DNA of 64,000 nucleotides from Roseovarius sp. MMSF_3281 (lineage in GTDB: Bacteria > Pseudomonadota > Alphaproteobacteria > Rhodobacterales > Rhodobacteraceae): positions 62,001 to 126,000 of the forward strand of contig NZ_JASHIM010000002.1 of NCBI RefSeq assembly GCF_030733685.1, given 5' to 3'. Below, in pieces: positions 36,701 to 46,200 of the stretch. Position numbers and translations under genes: made by a program. The first letter of the stretch is position 1. Each line of letters opens with the position of its first letter. The notes beneath the pieces are model-generated. The model saw nothing but the letters and a program-made list of their open reading frames with translations, made no database searches and was not told where the DNA came from.

Positions 36701-38298
36701 TGGCGGAAATAATGGCTCAGCGGACGATAGGTTTTCGACAAAACCGCGCTGGGCGTGTCGTCACCCATGCTGGCAATCGCTTCCTTGCCGTCCTCGGCCA
36801 TGGGCGCAAGTATCTGTTCCAGTTCCTCCACCGAATAGCCCGCCGCGATCTGGCGGCGGCGCAGGTCGGCGCCCGTAAACAAGGGCATCTCGGCGATGCC
36901 CGATAGCTTCTCGTCAAGATCGTTGATCTTGCCAACCCAATCGCCAAAGGGCAGCGCGCGGGCCAGCTTGTCCTTGATCTCGGTGTCGTGGAACAACATG
37001 CCTTTTTTCATGTCCACGGCCAGCATCTGGCCGGGGCCAAGCGCGCCTTTCTCGACGATGCTGGCCTCGTCCACGTAAACCATCCCGGCCTCGGACCCGG
37101 CAATGACCAAACCATCGCCCGTCACCACGTACCGCATCGGGCGCAACCCGTTCCGGTCCAGCCCGGCACAAACCCAGCGGCCATCGGTCATCGCAAGGGC
37201 GGCGGGGCCGTCCCACGGTTCCATGACCGAGTTGCAATAGGAATACATATCGCGCCAGGCAACGGGCAGTTCCTCGGCCTGCTTGGACCAGCTTTCAGGC
37301 ACCAGCATGGTTTTGGCCATCGGCGCACTGCGCCCGGCCCTGACCAGAACTTCGAACACCGAATCCAGGGCGGCCGAGTCGCTCGACCCGCCCGGCACAA
37401 TGGGTTTGATATCCTCGGCCATGTCGCCAAAGGCGCTGGAGGCCATGCGAATCTCATGGCTTTTCATCCAGTTGACGTTGCCCTTCAGGGTGTTGATCTC
37501 GCCGTTATGGGCCAACATCCGGAACGGCTGTGCCAACCACCACTGCGGGAAAGTGTTTGTCGAATAGCGCTGGTGATAAATCGCGAAGGCGCTTTTGAAC
37601 CGCTCGTCCTGCAAATCGGGATAGAACACCGCCACCTGCTCGGCCAGCATCATGCCCTTGTAGATGATGCTGCGGCACGACAGCGACGCGATATAAAGCT
37701 CGTTGATGCCCTGCGCGGCGGCGGCTTTCTCGATCCGGCGGCGAATCACGTAAAGTTCGCGCTCGAATTCTTCTTCCTCGATATCCTTGGCATTCGAAAT
37801 CAGGATCTGTTCGATCTCGGGGCGCGTCGCATTGGCCTTTTCCCCAAGGCAGGACACATCCACCGGCACATGTCGCCAGCCATAGATCGAATGCCCCATG
37901 CGCAGCACTTCGGTTTCAACGATGGTCCGGCAGGTTTCCTGCGCGCCGAAATCGGTGCGCGGCAGGAACACCTGGCCAACCGCCATCAACTGATCCTGAT
38001 GCGGCTCGTGGCCCGTGCGGCGAATCTGATCATAGAAGAACGACACCGGAATCTGCACATGGATACCCGCGCCATCGCCGGTCTTGCCGTCGGCGTCCAC
38101 GGCGCCGCGGTGCCAGATCGCTTTCAGCGCTTCGATCCCGGCATCCACGACCTTGCGGCTGGGCTTGCCATCCACCGACACGACAAGACCCACCCCGCAG
38201 GAGGAATGTTCCTCGCTTTCGTGGTACATGCCGTTCTCGGCCAGCCATTGGCGCTTGGCTTCTTCGGCGGCTTTCCAGTTCAGATCCAGTTTCGTCAT
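33766..38298 (-). CDS. gltB: Glutamate synthase large subunit
   Basis: 1,510 residues, normal length. The N-terminal class II amidotransferase has its nucleophile in HSSCGVGLVV (C34), which implies removal of a 33-residue propeptide. The central and FMN-binding synthase domains carry GEGGQLPGMKV and the cluster cysteines in MGCIMVRQCQSNTCPVGVCT (3Fe-4S). The C-terminal GxGxG beta-helix contains GGTIVVRPQ. Makes glutamate from glutamine and 2-oxoglutarate with GltD. Start ATG 38298 follows AAGGAAGGG; an ATG 18 bases upstream is less likely. Confidence 0.97.
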   Translation of the reverse strand: MTKLDLNWKAAEEAKRQWLAENGMYHESEEHSSCGVGLVVSVDGKPSRKVVDAGIEALKAIWHRGAVDADGKTGDGAGIHVQIPVSFFYDQIRRTGHEPHQDQLMAVGQVFLPRTDFGAQETCRTIVETEVLRMGHSIYGWRHVPVDVSCLGEKANATRPEIEQILISNAKDIEEEEFERELYVIRRRIEKAAAAQGINELYIASLSCRSIIYKGMMLAEQVAVFYPDLQDERFKSAFAIYHQRYSTNTFPQWWLAQPFRMLAHNGEINTLKGNVNWMKSHEIRMASSAFGDMAEDIKPIVPGGSSDSAALDSVFEVLVRAGRSAPMAKTMLVPESWSKQAEELPVAWRDMYSYCNSVMEPWDGPAALAMTDGRWVCAGLDRNGLRPMRYVVTGDGLVIAGSEAGMVYVDEASIVEKGALGPGQMLAVDMKKGMLFHDTEIKDKLARALPFGDWVGKINDLDEKLSGIAEMPLFTGADLRRRQIAAGYSVEELEQILAPMAEDGKEAIASMGDDTPSAVLSKTYRPLSHYFRQNFSQVTNPPIDSLREFRVMSLKTRFGNLKNVLDESSAQTEILVLESPFVGNAQWDELMRQFQGDVVEIDCSFEPGESALKAGLERIRAEAEDAVRSGAGHLVLTDQHLGETRVGMPMILATSAVHSHLTRKGLRTFTSLNVRSAECIDPHYFAVLIGAGATVVNAYLAEDSLADRIDRGLLDGTLTENVARFRTAIDQGLLKIMSKMGISVISSYRGGLNFEAVGLSRAMCNEYFPGLTSRISGIGVSGIQGKLEEVHKQAFQGGKDVLPIGGFYKMRKSGETHAWGAQTMHMMQMACNNASYELWKRYSTAMQANPPIHLRDLMAIKPMGDAIPLEEVESVTAIRKRFVTPGMSLGALSPEAHKTLNVAMNRIGARSDSGEGGEDPAHFVPEPNGDNPSAKIKQVASGRFGVTAEYLNQCEELEIKVAQGAKPGEGGQLPGMKVTDLIARLRHSTKGVTLISPPPHHDIYSIEDLAQLIYDLKQINPTVKVTVKLVAQSGVGTIAAGVAKAKADVILISGHNGGTGASPATSIKYAGLPWEMGITEAHQVLSMNKLRDRITLRTDGGLRTGRDIVMAAMMGAEEYGIGTAALIAMGCIMVRQCQSNTCPVGVCTQDESLRAKFTGNADKVVNLITFYAQEVREVLASIGARSLDDVIGRADLLTQVSRGSAHLDDLDLNPMLITVDGAKDITYDRDRPRNPVPDTLDAEIVRDAQRFLEDGEKMQLHYAVQNTHRTVGTRLSSHIVQNFGMRNNLQPNHLTVKLSGSAGQSLGAFAAPGLKIEVSGDANDYVGKGLSGGTIVVRPQQSSPLVASENTIIGNTVLYGATGGYLFAAGRAGERFAVRNSGAKVVVEGCGSNGCEYTTGGVAVILGSIGANFGAGMTGGMAYLYDPEGAAANLINMESLVTCPVTQAHWLAELEELVERHAAETGSRKAQEILQYWDIEKGNFLQVCPKEMLDKLAHPLGIEEGAIPAE

Positions 38299-38370
38299 CG
38301 TTAACCCTTCCTTCATTCGGTGGGTCAGGGTTGTTGCCCTGTTTGCTGTTCTTTGCGCCGCTTGGGGCGC

Positions 38371-38460
38371 GTTTCGTACAACTTGTACGTTTCTCTCGGG
38401 GTGACCCCCGATTTTCGTACAAAACTCGCGTACATTCTGTACAAGTTGTACGTTTTGTTA
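38371..38460. repeat. GTAC-palindrome element B, flush with the gltD stop
   Basis: Same layout as the element beside argG. First dyad CGTACAACTTGTACG (38375-38389), then CGGGG/CCCCG arms (38397-38401 and 38406-38410), then ATTTTCGTACAAAACTCG (38411-38428), then GTACAAGTTGTAC (38439-38451), ending at the gltD stop codon (38458-38460). Against element A, both arms of the first dyad changed together (G to A with C to T), which keeps the palindrome. It lies between gltD and gltB and so is also in the gltB leader. Confidence 0.75.
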
Positions 38461-39891
38461 CTCCGCCGCGACGGTCTGCGCCGCGTTCAGATGGTCAAGG
38501 ATCGCCGCGGCACTGTCGCGCCCATCGCGGATGGCCCAAACCACCAGGGATGCCCCGCGCACGATGTCGCCCACGGCGTAAACGCCCTCCATCGCGGTCT
38601 TGCCGGTGCCGAAATCGGCCTTGACGGTGCCCCAGCGGGTGACCTCCAATTCCTTTTGATTCCAAAGGGTTGGCAGCTCTTCCGGCTCAAAGCCCAACGC
38701 CTTGATCACCAGATCGGCAGGCTCGTCATGCTCTGCGCCTTCGATGGGTTCGGGGCTTTGGCGGCCTGTGGCGTCGGGTTGTCCAAGGCGCATCTGCTGC
38801 ACCTTGACTGCGCTCACCGGGTTGCCAACAAAGCCCTTGGGCGCGCTAAGCCATTCAAAAACAACGCCTTCTTCCTCGGCGTTTTGCACTTCGCGCTGGC
38901 TCCCCGGCATGTTGTCCCGGTCCCGACGATACAGGCATTTGACCGATTTCGCCCCTTGGCGAATGGCCGTCCGCACACAATCCATCGCGGTATCACCACC
39001 GCCGACAACCACCACGTTCTTGCCTTCGGCGTTCAACTCGCCGCTGTCGTACTCGGGGACGCTGTCGCCAAAAGACAAGCGATTACTTGCAGTTAGGTAG
39101 TCCAAGGCTCGCACGATGCCATCGGCACCCGAGCCGGGCCCCTGCAAATCGCGGCTTTTGTAAACGCCCGTGGCGATCAGCACGGCGTTGTGCTTGTTGC
39201 GGATGTCCTCGAACGAGATGTCCTCGCCCACGTTGCAATTCATCACGAACTCAACGCCGCCTTTCTCAAGCTGCTCCATCCGCCGCATGACCACGTCTTT
39301 TTCCAGCTTGAACCCCGGAATCCCGTAGGTCATCAACCCGCCACCGCGATCGTAACGGTCATAAACCGTCACCTGCACGCCCTCGCGGCGCAGCACGTCA
39401 GCGGCGGCAAGACCACCGGGGCCAGCGCCGATTATACCAACGGATTCAATACGTTCCGCCTTGGGCGCGATGGCCTGAACCCATCCCTCTTCCCAGGCTG
39501 TATCGGTGATATACTTCTCGACCGCGCCGATCGTCACGGTGCCGTGGCCCGATTGTTCGATCACGCAGTTGCCTTCGCACAAACGGTCCTGCGGGCAGAT
39601 GCGACCACAGATTTCCGGGAAGGTGTTGGTCGCCTGAGAGACCTCATAGGCCTCCTGCAAACGCCCCTCCGCTGTCAGACGCAGCCAATCGGGGATGTTG
39701 TTGTGCAGCGGGCAATGGCTTTGGCAATAGGGCACGCCGCATTGGCTACACCGGCTGGCCTGCTCTTTGGCCTTTTCGTCGGCGTATTCAGCGTAAATTT
39801 CATGGAAATCCTTGTTGCGCGCGTCCGCCGCCCGTTTCTCGGGCATGACGCGCTCAACTTTCACGAATTTCAGCATCGGTTGCTTTGCCAC
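38458..39891 (-). CDS. gltD: Glutamate synthase small subunit
   Basis: 477 residues. N-terminal [4Fe-4S] ligands (CSQCGVPYCQSHCP; CGRICPQDRLCEGNC), FAD-binding GIIGAGPGGLAAADVL and NADPH-binding VVVVGGGDTAMDCVRTA, ending with AVGDIVRGASLVVWAI. Supplies electrons from NADPH to GltB. It is transcribed before gltB, with 159 bases between them that hold a palindromic repeat element. Confidence 0.97.
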   Translation of the reverse strand: MAKQPMLKFVKVERVMPEKRAADARNKDFHEIYAEYADEKAKEQASRCSQCGVPYCQSHCPLHNNIPDWLRLTAEGRLQEAYEVSQATNTFPEICGRICPQDRLCEGNCVIEQSGHGTVTIGAVEKYITDTAWEEGWVQAIAPKAERIESVGIIGAGPGGLAAADVLRREGVQVTVYDRYDRGGGLMTYGIPGFKLEKDVVMRRMEQLEKGGVEFVMNCNVGEDISFEDIRNKHNAVLIATGVYKSRDLQGPGSGADGIVRALDYLTASNRLSFGDSVPEYDSGELNAEGKNVVVVGGGDTAMDCVRTAIRQGAKSVKCLYRRDRDNMPGSQREVQNAEEEGVVFEWLSAPKGFVGNPVSAVKVQQMRLGQPDATGRQSPEPIEGAEHDEPADLVIKALGFEPEELPTLWNQKELEVTRWGTVKADFGTGKTAMEGVYAVGDIVRGASLVVWAIRDGRDSAAAILDHLNAAQTVAAE

Positions 39892-40111
39892 GGCATGGCC
39901 TCCGGAATTGACTTGTGCCGAGTCTGTCTAAAGCAAGCCTCTGTGAAATTAAAGTCAGAAAGAGTTACCTAATGTTAAAAATTTCCATCACCCGAGAACG
40001 ACGTGGTAGGGAAATCTTAAAAACTTAGGTCCGAATCGGACATAAATGATGACTTTTCTCATAAACTCAATCGGTTATAGCTACTTCAGCTTTACTTGCG
40101 GGATCTGGTCA
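39892..40111. promoter_or_regulatory. Divergent intergenic region between gltD and uppP
   Basis: 220 bases, clearly AT-richer than its flanks, with no convincing gene. It must hold the gltD promoter (minus) and the uppP promoter (plus). The perfect dyad GTCCG-AAT-CGGAC lies at 40029-40041, and a TTAA-N7-TAAC string (CtrA-like, one mismatch) reads on the minus strand at 39964-39978. No known regulator is assigned. Confidence 0.5.
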
Positions 40112-40915
40112 ATGCCCCTGTTCCATCTATTGCTGGTTGCCATCATTCAGGGCGTGACCGAATTCTTGCCGGTTTCGTCCTCTGGCCACCTGATTCTTTT
40201 ACCGAACCTCACGGGCCTTGAAGATCAGGGACAGGCGATTGATGTGGCGGTTCACGTCGGCACATTATTTGCTGTCATCCTGTATTTCTGGCGCGACGTG
40301 AAGCTGGCTTTGACAGGTCTGCCACGGGCGCTTGCAGGGCGTGTGGACACCGAAGGGTCCAAGCTTGCCTTCTTGATGATCGTTTCGTCGATCCCGGTCG
40401 TTGCCTTTGGCCTGCTGCTCAAGATGACGGGCCTGGATGATCAGATGCGTTCAATCGCGGTGATCGGATGGACGATGCTTGTCTTTGGCATCGTGCTTTA
40501 TTGGTCTGATCAAGCCGGTGAGACGACGCGCGAGGCCAAGGATTGGTCGATGCGCGATGCGATGGTCATGGGCGTCTGGCAGGCGATAGCCCTGATACCC
40601 GGCACCTCGCGCTCGGGCATCACCATCACCGGTGCGCGCTTCATGGGCTATGCCCGGTCGGATGCCGCGCGCCTGTCGATGCTGATGTCGATCCCGGTGA
40701 TTATCGAAAGCGGTACGCTTTTGGCAGGGGAGGCTGCATTGCAAGCCAACGCAGCTGTCATGCGCGATGGCGCAATCGCAGCCGGGTTTGCCTTTGTCTC
40801 GGCGCTTTTGGCTTTGACCCTGATGATGCGGCTGTTGCGCAGCGTCAGCTTCACGCCCTACGTGATCTACCGCATCGTGCTGGGCGTGGTGCTTTTGTTT
40901 ATTGCCTACAGTTAA
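40112..40915 (+). CDS. uppP: Undecaprenyl-diphosphatase
   Basis: 267 residues, integral membrane protein with about seven to eight helices. Recycles undecaprenyl diphosphate, the lipid carrier for cell wall synthesis. Both BacA/UppP signatures are present: [14 protein letters not shown] near the N-terminus and [13 protein letters not shown] mid-protein. ATG 40112 (MPLFHLLL) gives the normal N-terminus, although the ORF opens at 40046. Its stop overlaps the convergent gene's stop. Confidence 0.95.
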   Translation: MPLFHLLLVAIIQGVTEFLPVSSSGHLILLPNLTGLEDQGQAIDVAVHVGTLFAVILYFWRDVKLALTGLPRALAGRVDTEGSKLAFLMIVSSIPVVAFGLLLKMTGLDDQMRSIAVIGWTMLVFGIVLYWSDQAGETTREAKDWSMRDAMVMGVWQAIALIPGTSRSGITITGARFMGYARSDAARLSMLMSIPVIIESGTLLAGEAALQANAAVMRDGAIAAGFAFVSALLALTLMMRLLRSVSFTPYVIYRIVLGVVLLFIAYS

Positions 40916-41895
40916 TTGGCGCGCAGATTACTGGCCGATTCCTTGATCGCCTCGTATTGGCCCGCCGGGCGGAAACGCCACAGGTAATCTTCCAGCACCG
41001 CTTCAAGCGACGTGGGTTCGATCCCTAGGTCGGCAAAGTCCTTGGCGTCGTCGGACACCACGTTATCCACCTTCAGGCTACGCACCTGATCACGGGTGAT
41101 CTGCGGCGGAATCAGACCAAGGCTGATGGTTTGGACAAACTCCATGACCCCGGCCATGATACTGGCCATCCAGAAAGGCAGGTTGACGATGATCCGGCGA
41201 CGACGGATCACTTGCAGCATCTGTTGCATCAACTCGCGGAAGGTGTTCACATCCGGGCCACCCAGTTCGTAAATACCCGGTGCGGCCTCACCCATCACAC
41301 CCTTGGCGGCGGCATGGGCTACGTCATCCACGTAAACTGTCTGGAACTTCGTGTTGCCGCCCACGACCGGCAGGAAGGGGCTGAACCGGGTCATGCCCGC
41401 AAAGCGGTTAAAGAAGTTGTCCTCGGGCCCAAAGATGACCGAGGGGCGCAGGATTACGGCCTTCGGGAAGGCTTCAAGAATACCTGCCTCGCCTTGTGCC
41501 TTGGTCTGGGCATAGATGCTGTCGGATTCGGCATCGGCCCCGATGGCCGAAATATGAACCAAGCTTTCAACGCCTTCTTCGGTCGCAAGGCGGGCGATCC
41601 GCTCGGCGCCTTCGTGCTGCACGGCATCGAAGTTGTTGCGACCCTTGCGATCAAAGGTGCCGACGCAGTTCACAACCGCATCCGCGCCCAGCATCACCGA
41701 ACGGACGCTTTCATCGTCACGGATATTGCAGAATACCGGCTCGACCTGGCCGACAACGCCGTAGGTTCTGACGTGCATCGACTCGTTCGGGCGGCGTACA
41801 GCCACGCGAACCCGCCACCCCGCCTGTGCCATCCGCCGCGCGATGTAGCGTCCCACAAATCCCGATCCGCCATAGATGGTGACAAGTTTCGACAT
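40912..41895 (-). CDS. NDUFA9-like NAD(P)-binding protein (atypical SDR)
   Basis: 327 residues. The Rossmann N-terminus [20 protein letters not shown], then [32 protein letters not shown] and [15 protein letters not shown] match the complex I NDUFA9 subfamily of extended short-chain dehydrogenases, which binds NADPH but lacks a normal catalytic YxxxK. In alphaproteobacteria it is an accessory complex I protein or a quinone-related reductase. It is convergent with uppP (stops overlap). Confidence 0.88.
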   Translation of the reverse strand: MSKLVTIYGGSGFVGRYIARRMAQAGWRVRVAVRRPNESMHVRTYGVVGQVEPVFCNIRDDESVRSVMLGADAVVNCVGTFDRKGRNNFDAVQHEGAERIARLATEEGVESLVHISAIGADAESDSIYAQTKAQGEAGILEAFPKAVILRPSVIFGPEDNFFNRFAGMTRFSPFLPVVGGNTKFQTVYVDDVAHAAAKGVMGEAAPGIYELGGPDVNTFRELMQQMLQVIRRRRIIVNLPFWMASIMAGVMEFVQTISLGLIPPQITRDQVRSLKVDNVVSDDAKDFADLGIEPTSLEAVLEDYLWRFRPAGQYEAIKESASNLRAN

Positions 41896-42045
41896 GGGTG
41901 GCCTCCGGCGCTTGGTGCGTTTTCGCCCACTTTCCTACCCTTGAAGTGCCGATTGGACAAGACGATATGACGAATGCGGGGTTTGTTGTAAAATCTCCGT
42001 TGACAGTGCGATGGGGCAGGGATAAACGCCTGCCTCACGACACCT

Positions 42046-42132
42046 GCCCAGGTGGCGGAATTGGTAGACGCGCTAGCTTCAGGTGCTAGTGTCCGTATGG
42101 ACGTGGAGGTTCGAGTCCTCTCCTGGGCACCA
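42046..42132 (+). tRNA. tRNA-Leu (anticodon CAG)
   Basis: 87 bases including encoded CCA. The acceptor stem pairs GCCCAGG (42046-42052) with CCTGGGC (42122-42128). The D-loop contains AATTGGTAGAC. The anticodon stem CTAGC/GCTAG flanks loop TTCAGGT with anticodon CAG. There is a long variable arm (GTCCGTATGGAC), as expected for a class II tRNA, and a T-loop GGTTCGAGTCC. Confidence 0.97.
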
Positions 42133-42313
42133 TTCCCCTTTCTAGAACATCGGTTTTAAGGCAGATATCCTCCCTATACTCTGAGGGGTGTTTGCAGGTG
42201 CTTCGCTCATATGTTCGAGCCAACCCCAGTTATGTTCAACAGTCCAAATTTTTCGGGATTTTGCAGGGGTTGTGGTCTTCAAGCTGCCTTGCAGACAAAT
42301 GTCCCGAGACTGG
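42133..42313. other. Intergenic stretch with no gene recognised
   Basis: 181 bases between tRNA-Leu and the 3' end of the adaptor gene. Short ORFs run through it but none has a plausible start site or recognisable product. No terminator hairpin is evident. Confidence 0.6.
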
Positions 42314-43189
42314 TCAGCCGGGAACTTCGAGGGTGCAATGGATGCCCGCGGGCAGGGTGTTTTGCGGATTGTCCATGTACAGTCGGATACCGAACGTGCC
42401 CGAGGCGGGATCGTAGACCTTGTCGATCACTTCGATGCGCGCTTGATACGTGCCACCTACCGGCGGCTCGGGCTTGACCGTCAGTTCACGCCCGGGTGTA
42501 AGCGTCCCGTGCAAGCGGATCGGTAAATAAGCGGCAATCAGCAGCGGATCAAGCACCGCAAGCCGAAGCAGTGGCACCTGCGGATCGCCCAGTTCGCCGG
42601 CCTCGATATCGACTTCTGTGACAAGGCCCGATATCGGGGCCTTGATAACGCGCTGAGCCAATTCGGCCTTAACCCTGTCGCGTTCAAGGGTGGCGCGGAT
42701 GTGGTCTTCGCGTGCGCGCTGTAACTGTTCCTGCGCGGTCACCTGCTCGGCCAGCAGGCTGTCATAGGTGTTTTGGGCGACAAGGTCCTTGCCGATCAGT
42801 TGAGACATGCGCGACTCCTGCGCATTCAGCAGGTCGAGTCGTGCTTCGGCGGCCTCGATGGTCGAGGTGTCGGCGGCCGCCCGTTCGGCCAGCGCCAGCG
42901 CGGCGCGTTCGGGCGCGGCGCTCTGGCGTACCAGAAGGTCGCCTTTGTCCACAGTTTGCCCGGGTTCGACCGAGACCTCTTCGACCCGGCCAGCGACTTC
43001 GACCGCAACGTCGATTTGCTTTGACGCCTTTATGAGACAAGGCACCGATTCGCCCGCATCAGATTGCTGTGCGCAAAGGGGCAAGGCCATGGTCAGGCTG
43101 GTACAAGCCACGGTTGTGACCCGCCTTAGCCGCATGAGAGTCTTACGCCAAAAAACTCGAGTTATCGGTGTTTTTCGGAAAAGAATCAT
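42314..43189 (-). CDS. HlyD/RND-type periplasmic adaptor (membrane fusion protein)
   Basis: 291 residues, short for the family. A hydrophobic signal or anchor (TTVACTSLTMALPLCAQ) is followed by the first lipoyl half (VAGRVEEVSVEPGQTVDKGD), a coiled-coil hairpin (about residues 95-180, with AAEARLDLLNAQESRMSQLI), the second lipoyl half (VIKAPISGLVTEVDIEAGEL) and a beta-barrel. Adaptors of this class link an inner-membrane pump to an outer-membrane TolC-type channel. No pump or channel gene is visible. ATG 43189 has AAGGGAG 9 bases upstream; ATG 43135 would give a tidier signal peptide. It is divergent from the giant surface protein gene. Confidence 0.85.
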   Translation of the reverse strand: MILFRKTPITRVFWRKTLMRLRRVTTVACTSLTMALPLCAQQSDAGESVPCLIKASKQIDVAVEVAGRVEEVSVEPGQTVDKGDLLVRQSAAPERAALALAERAAADTSTIEAAEARLDLLNAQESRMSQLIGKDLVAQNTYDSLLAEQVTAQEQLQRAREDHIRATLERDRVKAELAQRVIKAPISGLVTEVDIEAGELGDPQVPLLRLAVLDPLLIAAYLPIRLHGTLTPGRELTVKPEPPVGGTYQARIEVIDKVYDPASGTFGIRLYMDNPQNTLPAGIHCTLEVPG

Positions 43190-43227
43190 TTGGCAATACT
43201 CCCTTACGTGTAGTTAACCTACTACAG
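43136..43227. promoter_or_regulatory. Divergent promoter region of adaptor and giant protein genes
   Basis: At most 92 bases (38 if the adaptor starts at 43189) separate two divergent genes. The region is AT-rich, with AAGGGAG facing the adaptor and an imperfect inverted repeat GTAG-TTAACCTA-CTAC at 43210-43225. No clear -35/-10 pair stands out. So close an arrangement suggests shared control. Confidence 0.5.
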
Positions 43228-46200
43228 ATGGGACCTCCTTTCGATAATGGGCCTAACCCTTGGGCGCTTTTTGTTTGCGACCCCACGGCCACACCGGCCA
43301 AGCGGAAGCGTGCCCGTTTCCTCGGCAGTTCCGCGTTGACCAACGGGTTCCGTCTGGACACTTTCGAGCAACGTATCCTTCTCTCGGCGGACTTCGCGCT
43401 GGTTGAGGCGCGTCTTGATTTGCCCGGAGAGCGCGATGTCTATCAGTTTACACTCGATGAGACGCGCCAATTCGTTTTCGACAATCACGGCGCACCATCC
43501 GGGGCGCGCTGGTTTATCGACGAGCCGGGCGATGCGGCCCCCGACTGGCGCGATTTCGAGAGATCCGATGGCAGGTGGAACCGCGCCCCGGTCATCGAGT
43601 TGGAGGCCGGTGAGCATGAATTCGTAGTCGAGGGTGGCACGGAAACCGGGGCCTACGGCTTCCGCCTCATCGACCTTGAAACCGGTACCGGCCTGACGCT
43701 GGACACTGTGCAAGATACCGTGCTGGGCGCACAGGGTCGGGCGACCGAGGTGTTCTCGTTCGAGGGGCAGGCGGGGGAGAGGCTTTGGCTCGATGCCGAG
43801 GCCGGGACGCTGCTGGATGCACGGGTAACCGTGATCGATCCGGCGGGCGACATTCTGCTTTCTGCCGAACGGTTTCAGGATGTTGCGATTCCGTCGCTGG
43901 CAATGGATGGGACACATACCCTTCTGATCGAAGGGGAGGAAGACGCCACCGCGGATAAATCCCTGAGTTTCGCGCTGCGCGGCGTGAGCGAACAACAACG
44001 GTCCTATACTCTGGGCGACACGGCCCGCGGAACCGATGCCGGTGCCGATGTGATCGACGTGCTGGAGTTCACGCTTAACACAGATACAACGGTGGTCTAC
44101 GACCGTTTGAATGTGCCTTCGCAGCTGCGTTGGTCGCTGGAAGGTCCGACCGGGGAGATCATTACGGACCGGTCGGGACAGGATGTCAATTTCGATGGGC
44201 TTGCCGGGCTGAGATTGAAGGCAGGTGACTGGCGGTTGCTTGTCGACGCGCCGGAGGGCAGCGACTGGGCGTTGCGGCTTGCAAGTGAAGCGGAGGCAAC
44301 GGCATTGACGCCCGGCAGTGCGAGCCCCGTGACCTTGCCTGCAGACGAGGAGCAGGCGCAGCTTTTCTCGTTTACCGCGCAAGCGCAAACCCGACATATC
44401 CTGTCGATGCCCGATTTCGACGGCAGTCGATACTCGGTGGATATGCGGGTGATTGGGCCGGATGGCGTGGAAGTCGCTCGCGGAAGCGGATCGGGCCAGA
44501 CGGTTGTAGATGCCTTCGCGGATGGGACGTACCTTGTTGTGCTGGACAGGTCTTCTGGCTCAAGCGAGAACAGCGGGACGTTGCTGCTTGCCTCCGAAAG
44601 CCTGCCTGCACCCGAAACGGCGACTCTGGGCCAGCCGATGGAAGTGGACTTCGCCGGGCAGGACAGCAAGACCTTTGCCTTGGATGTGACGGAGGCGGGT
44701 ACCTATGTGATTGGTGCGTCGGACCGACAGTACTCGATGCACTGGCGAGTACAGGGGTCCGATGGCGTGACCGTGGCCGAAACCAGTTTTCAGACCCGGC
44801 CTGAAGTCGTGACATTGGCGCCCGGGCGCCATTACGTCACCATTACATCGCAAACCACCCGGGCGCTGAATGAAAGCCTCACGGTTTTTCAGGCCAATGC
44901 CATGCCCATGCCGTCCGAAAGCGGCTCAGTCGTCAGTATCCCGGCGATTTCGCCGATCTTGTTGCGTCTACCCGCCTCCGACAAGGCACGGTTTCTGAGC
45001 CTTGAGGGGCATGACGTTCTTACGAGTATCCGGGACATCGAGGGCAATTTCGACAAAACCGACCGGATCGGTGATGGCGCGTGGCGCGTCGAGCCCACGG
45101 AGGGGCCGCTTTTCGTCATGGCGTGGAGCCAAGATGACACCGCCGGGGACGTGACTGCCAGCCTGACGGATTTGCCGGACCGCGATTTCGCCCTCGACGT
45201 GGCCGCCGGGGCCGGGGATGGCCGCCAGCAGGCGCGCGGGGTGAGCGGCGAAGCGGCGGCCCTGACCGGGCAGACGCATCTGGAACTGGATGTTCCGGCG
45301 CTGGAGGATCACACCGGCAGCGTAACGATCGAGATGCGCCTGCGGGCCGACCGTATTGTCGACAGTTTCAACGAAAGAACCAATGTCTGGCTTTACAACA
45401 GCGGCACCGAGAGGCTGCGGTTGGACGAGGATGGGCAGCTACGACTCGAGGCGGATTTCGGTAGTTCGAGCTGGTCGATCTTCACGTCGGACGACGCGAT
45501 GCGGCGCGGCGAATGGATCGAGATCGGCATGGTCGTGGACCGTGACAACGGGGCGATGAAACTTTTCCTCGATGGTGTCGAGGTGGCGTCGCGCGACAGC
45601 CTTGCAACGGGGGCGGTGACAGGCCGGACCGAGCGGATCGAGATCGGACGTCGGGTATCGACGAACGGGAATGGCCTTATCGGGGCGATCGATGCGCTGC
45701 GTCTGTGGAGTGTGGCGCGCGGTGATACGGATATGGCCGCCGGCCTGTCCCAGTCGGCGGACGGTGCGACGGGGCTGGGCGCTGATTTCGGGTTTGACGG
45801 GGTCGATTGGCTTTCGGGTGGCAATGGCGCTATGGCGGCCTTCGCTGATCCACTTCCCGCACAGCCGGGCCTGATCACCGGGGCCGTGTCCGCGACCGGA
45901 AGCATTGATCGCTATCACTTCACGCTGGACCGACCGCGCCTGTTGAACCTTGAGCGGTTGCGCGTCAACGGTGTTGGCGTTCGGCTGACTGACGCCGAGG
46001 GGAACTTCGTCTCGGGGCCCCATTTGGAGGCCGGGGATTACACGCTGTCGTTCTCGAATTCCAACTTGTCGACCGGGTACTATGCCGTGCGCCTGCAGGA
46101 CTACGAGCTGGCGCCGGTGGTGCAGCCGGGCGATGTTCTGGAGGCGGTAGTGCCACCGGGAAGCGCGCCCTTGGTCCATGCCCTGGATCTGACGGCTGGC

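Noticed and set aside
42188..42526. Short plus-strand ORFs between tRNA-Leu and the adaptor gene
   Set aside because: They run into the opposite strand of the adaptor coding region and have no start signal or family resemblance.
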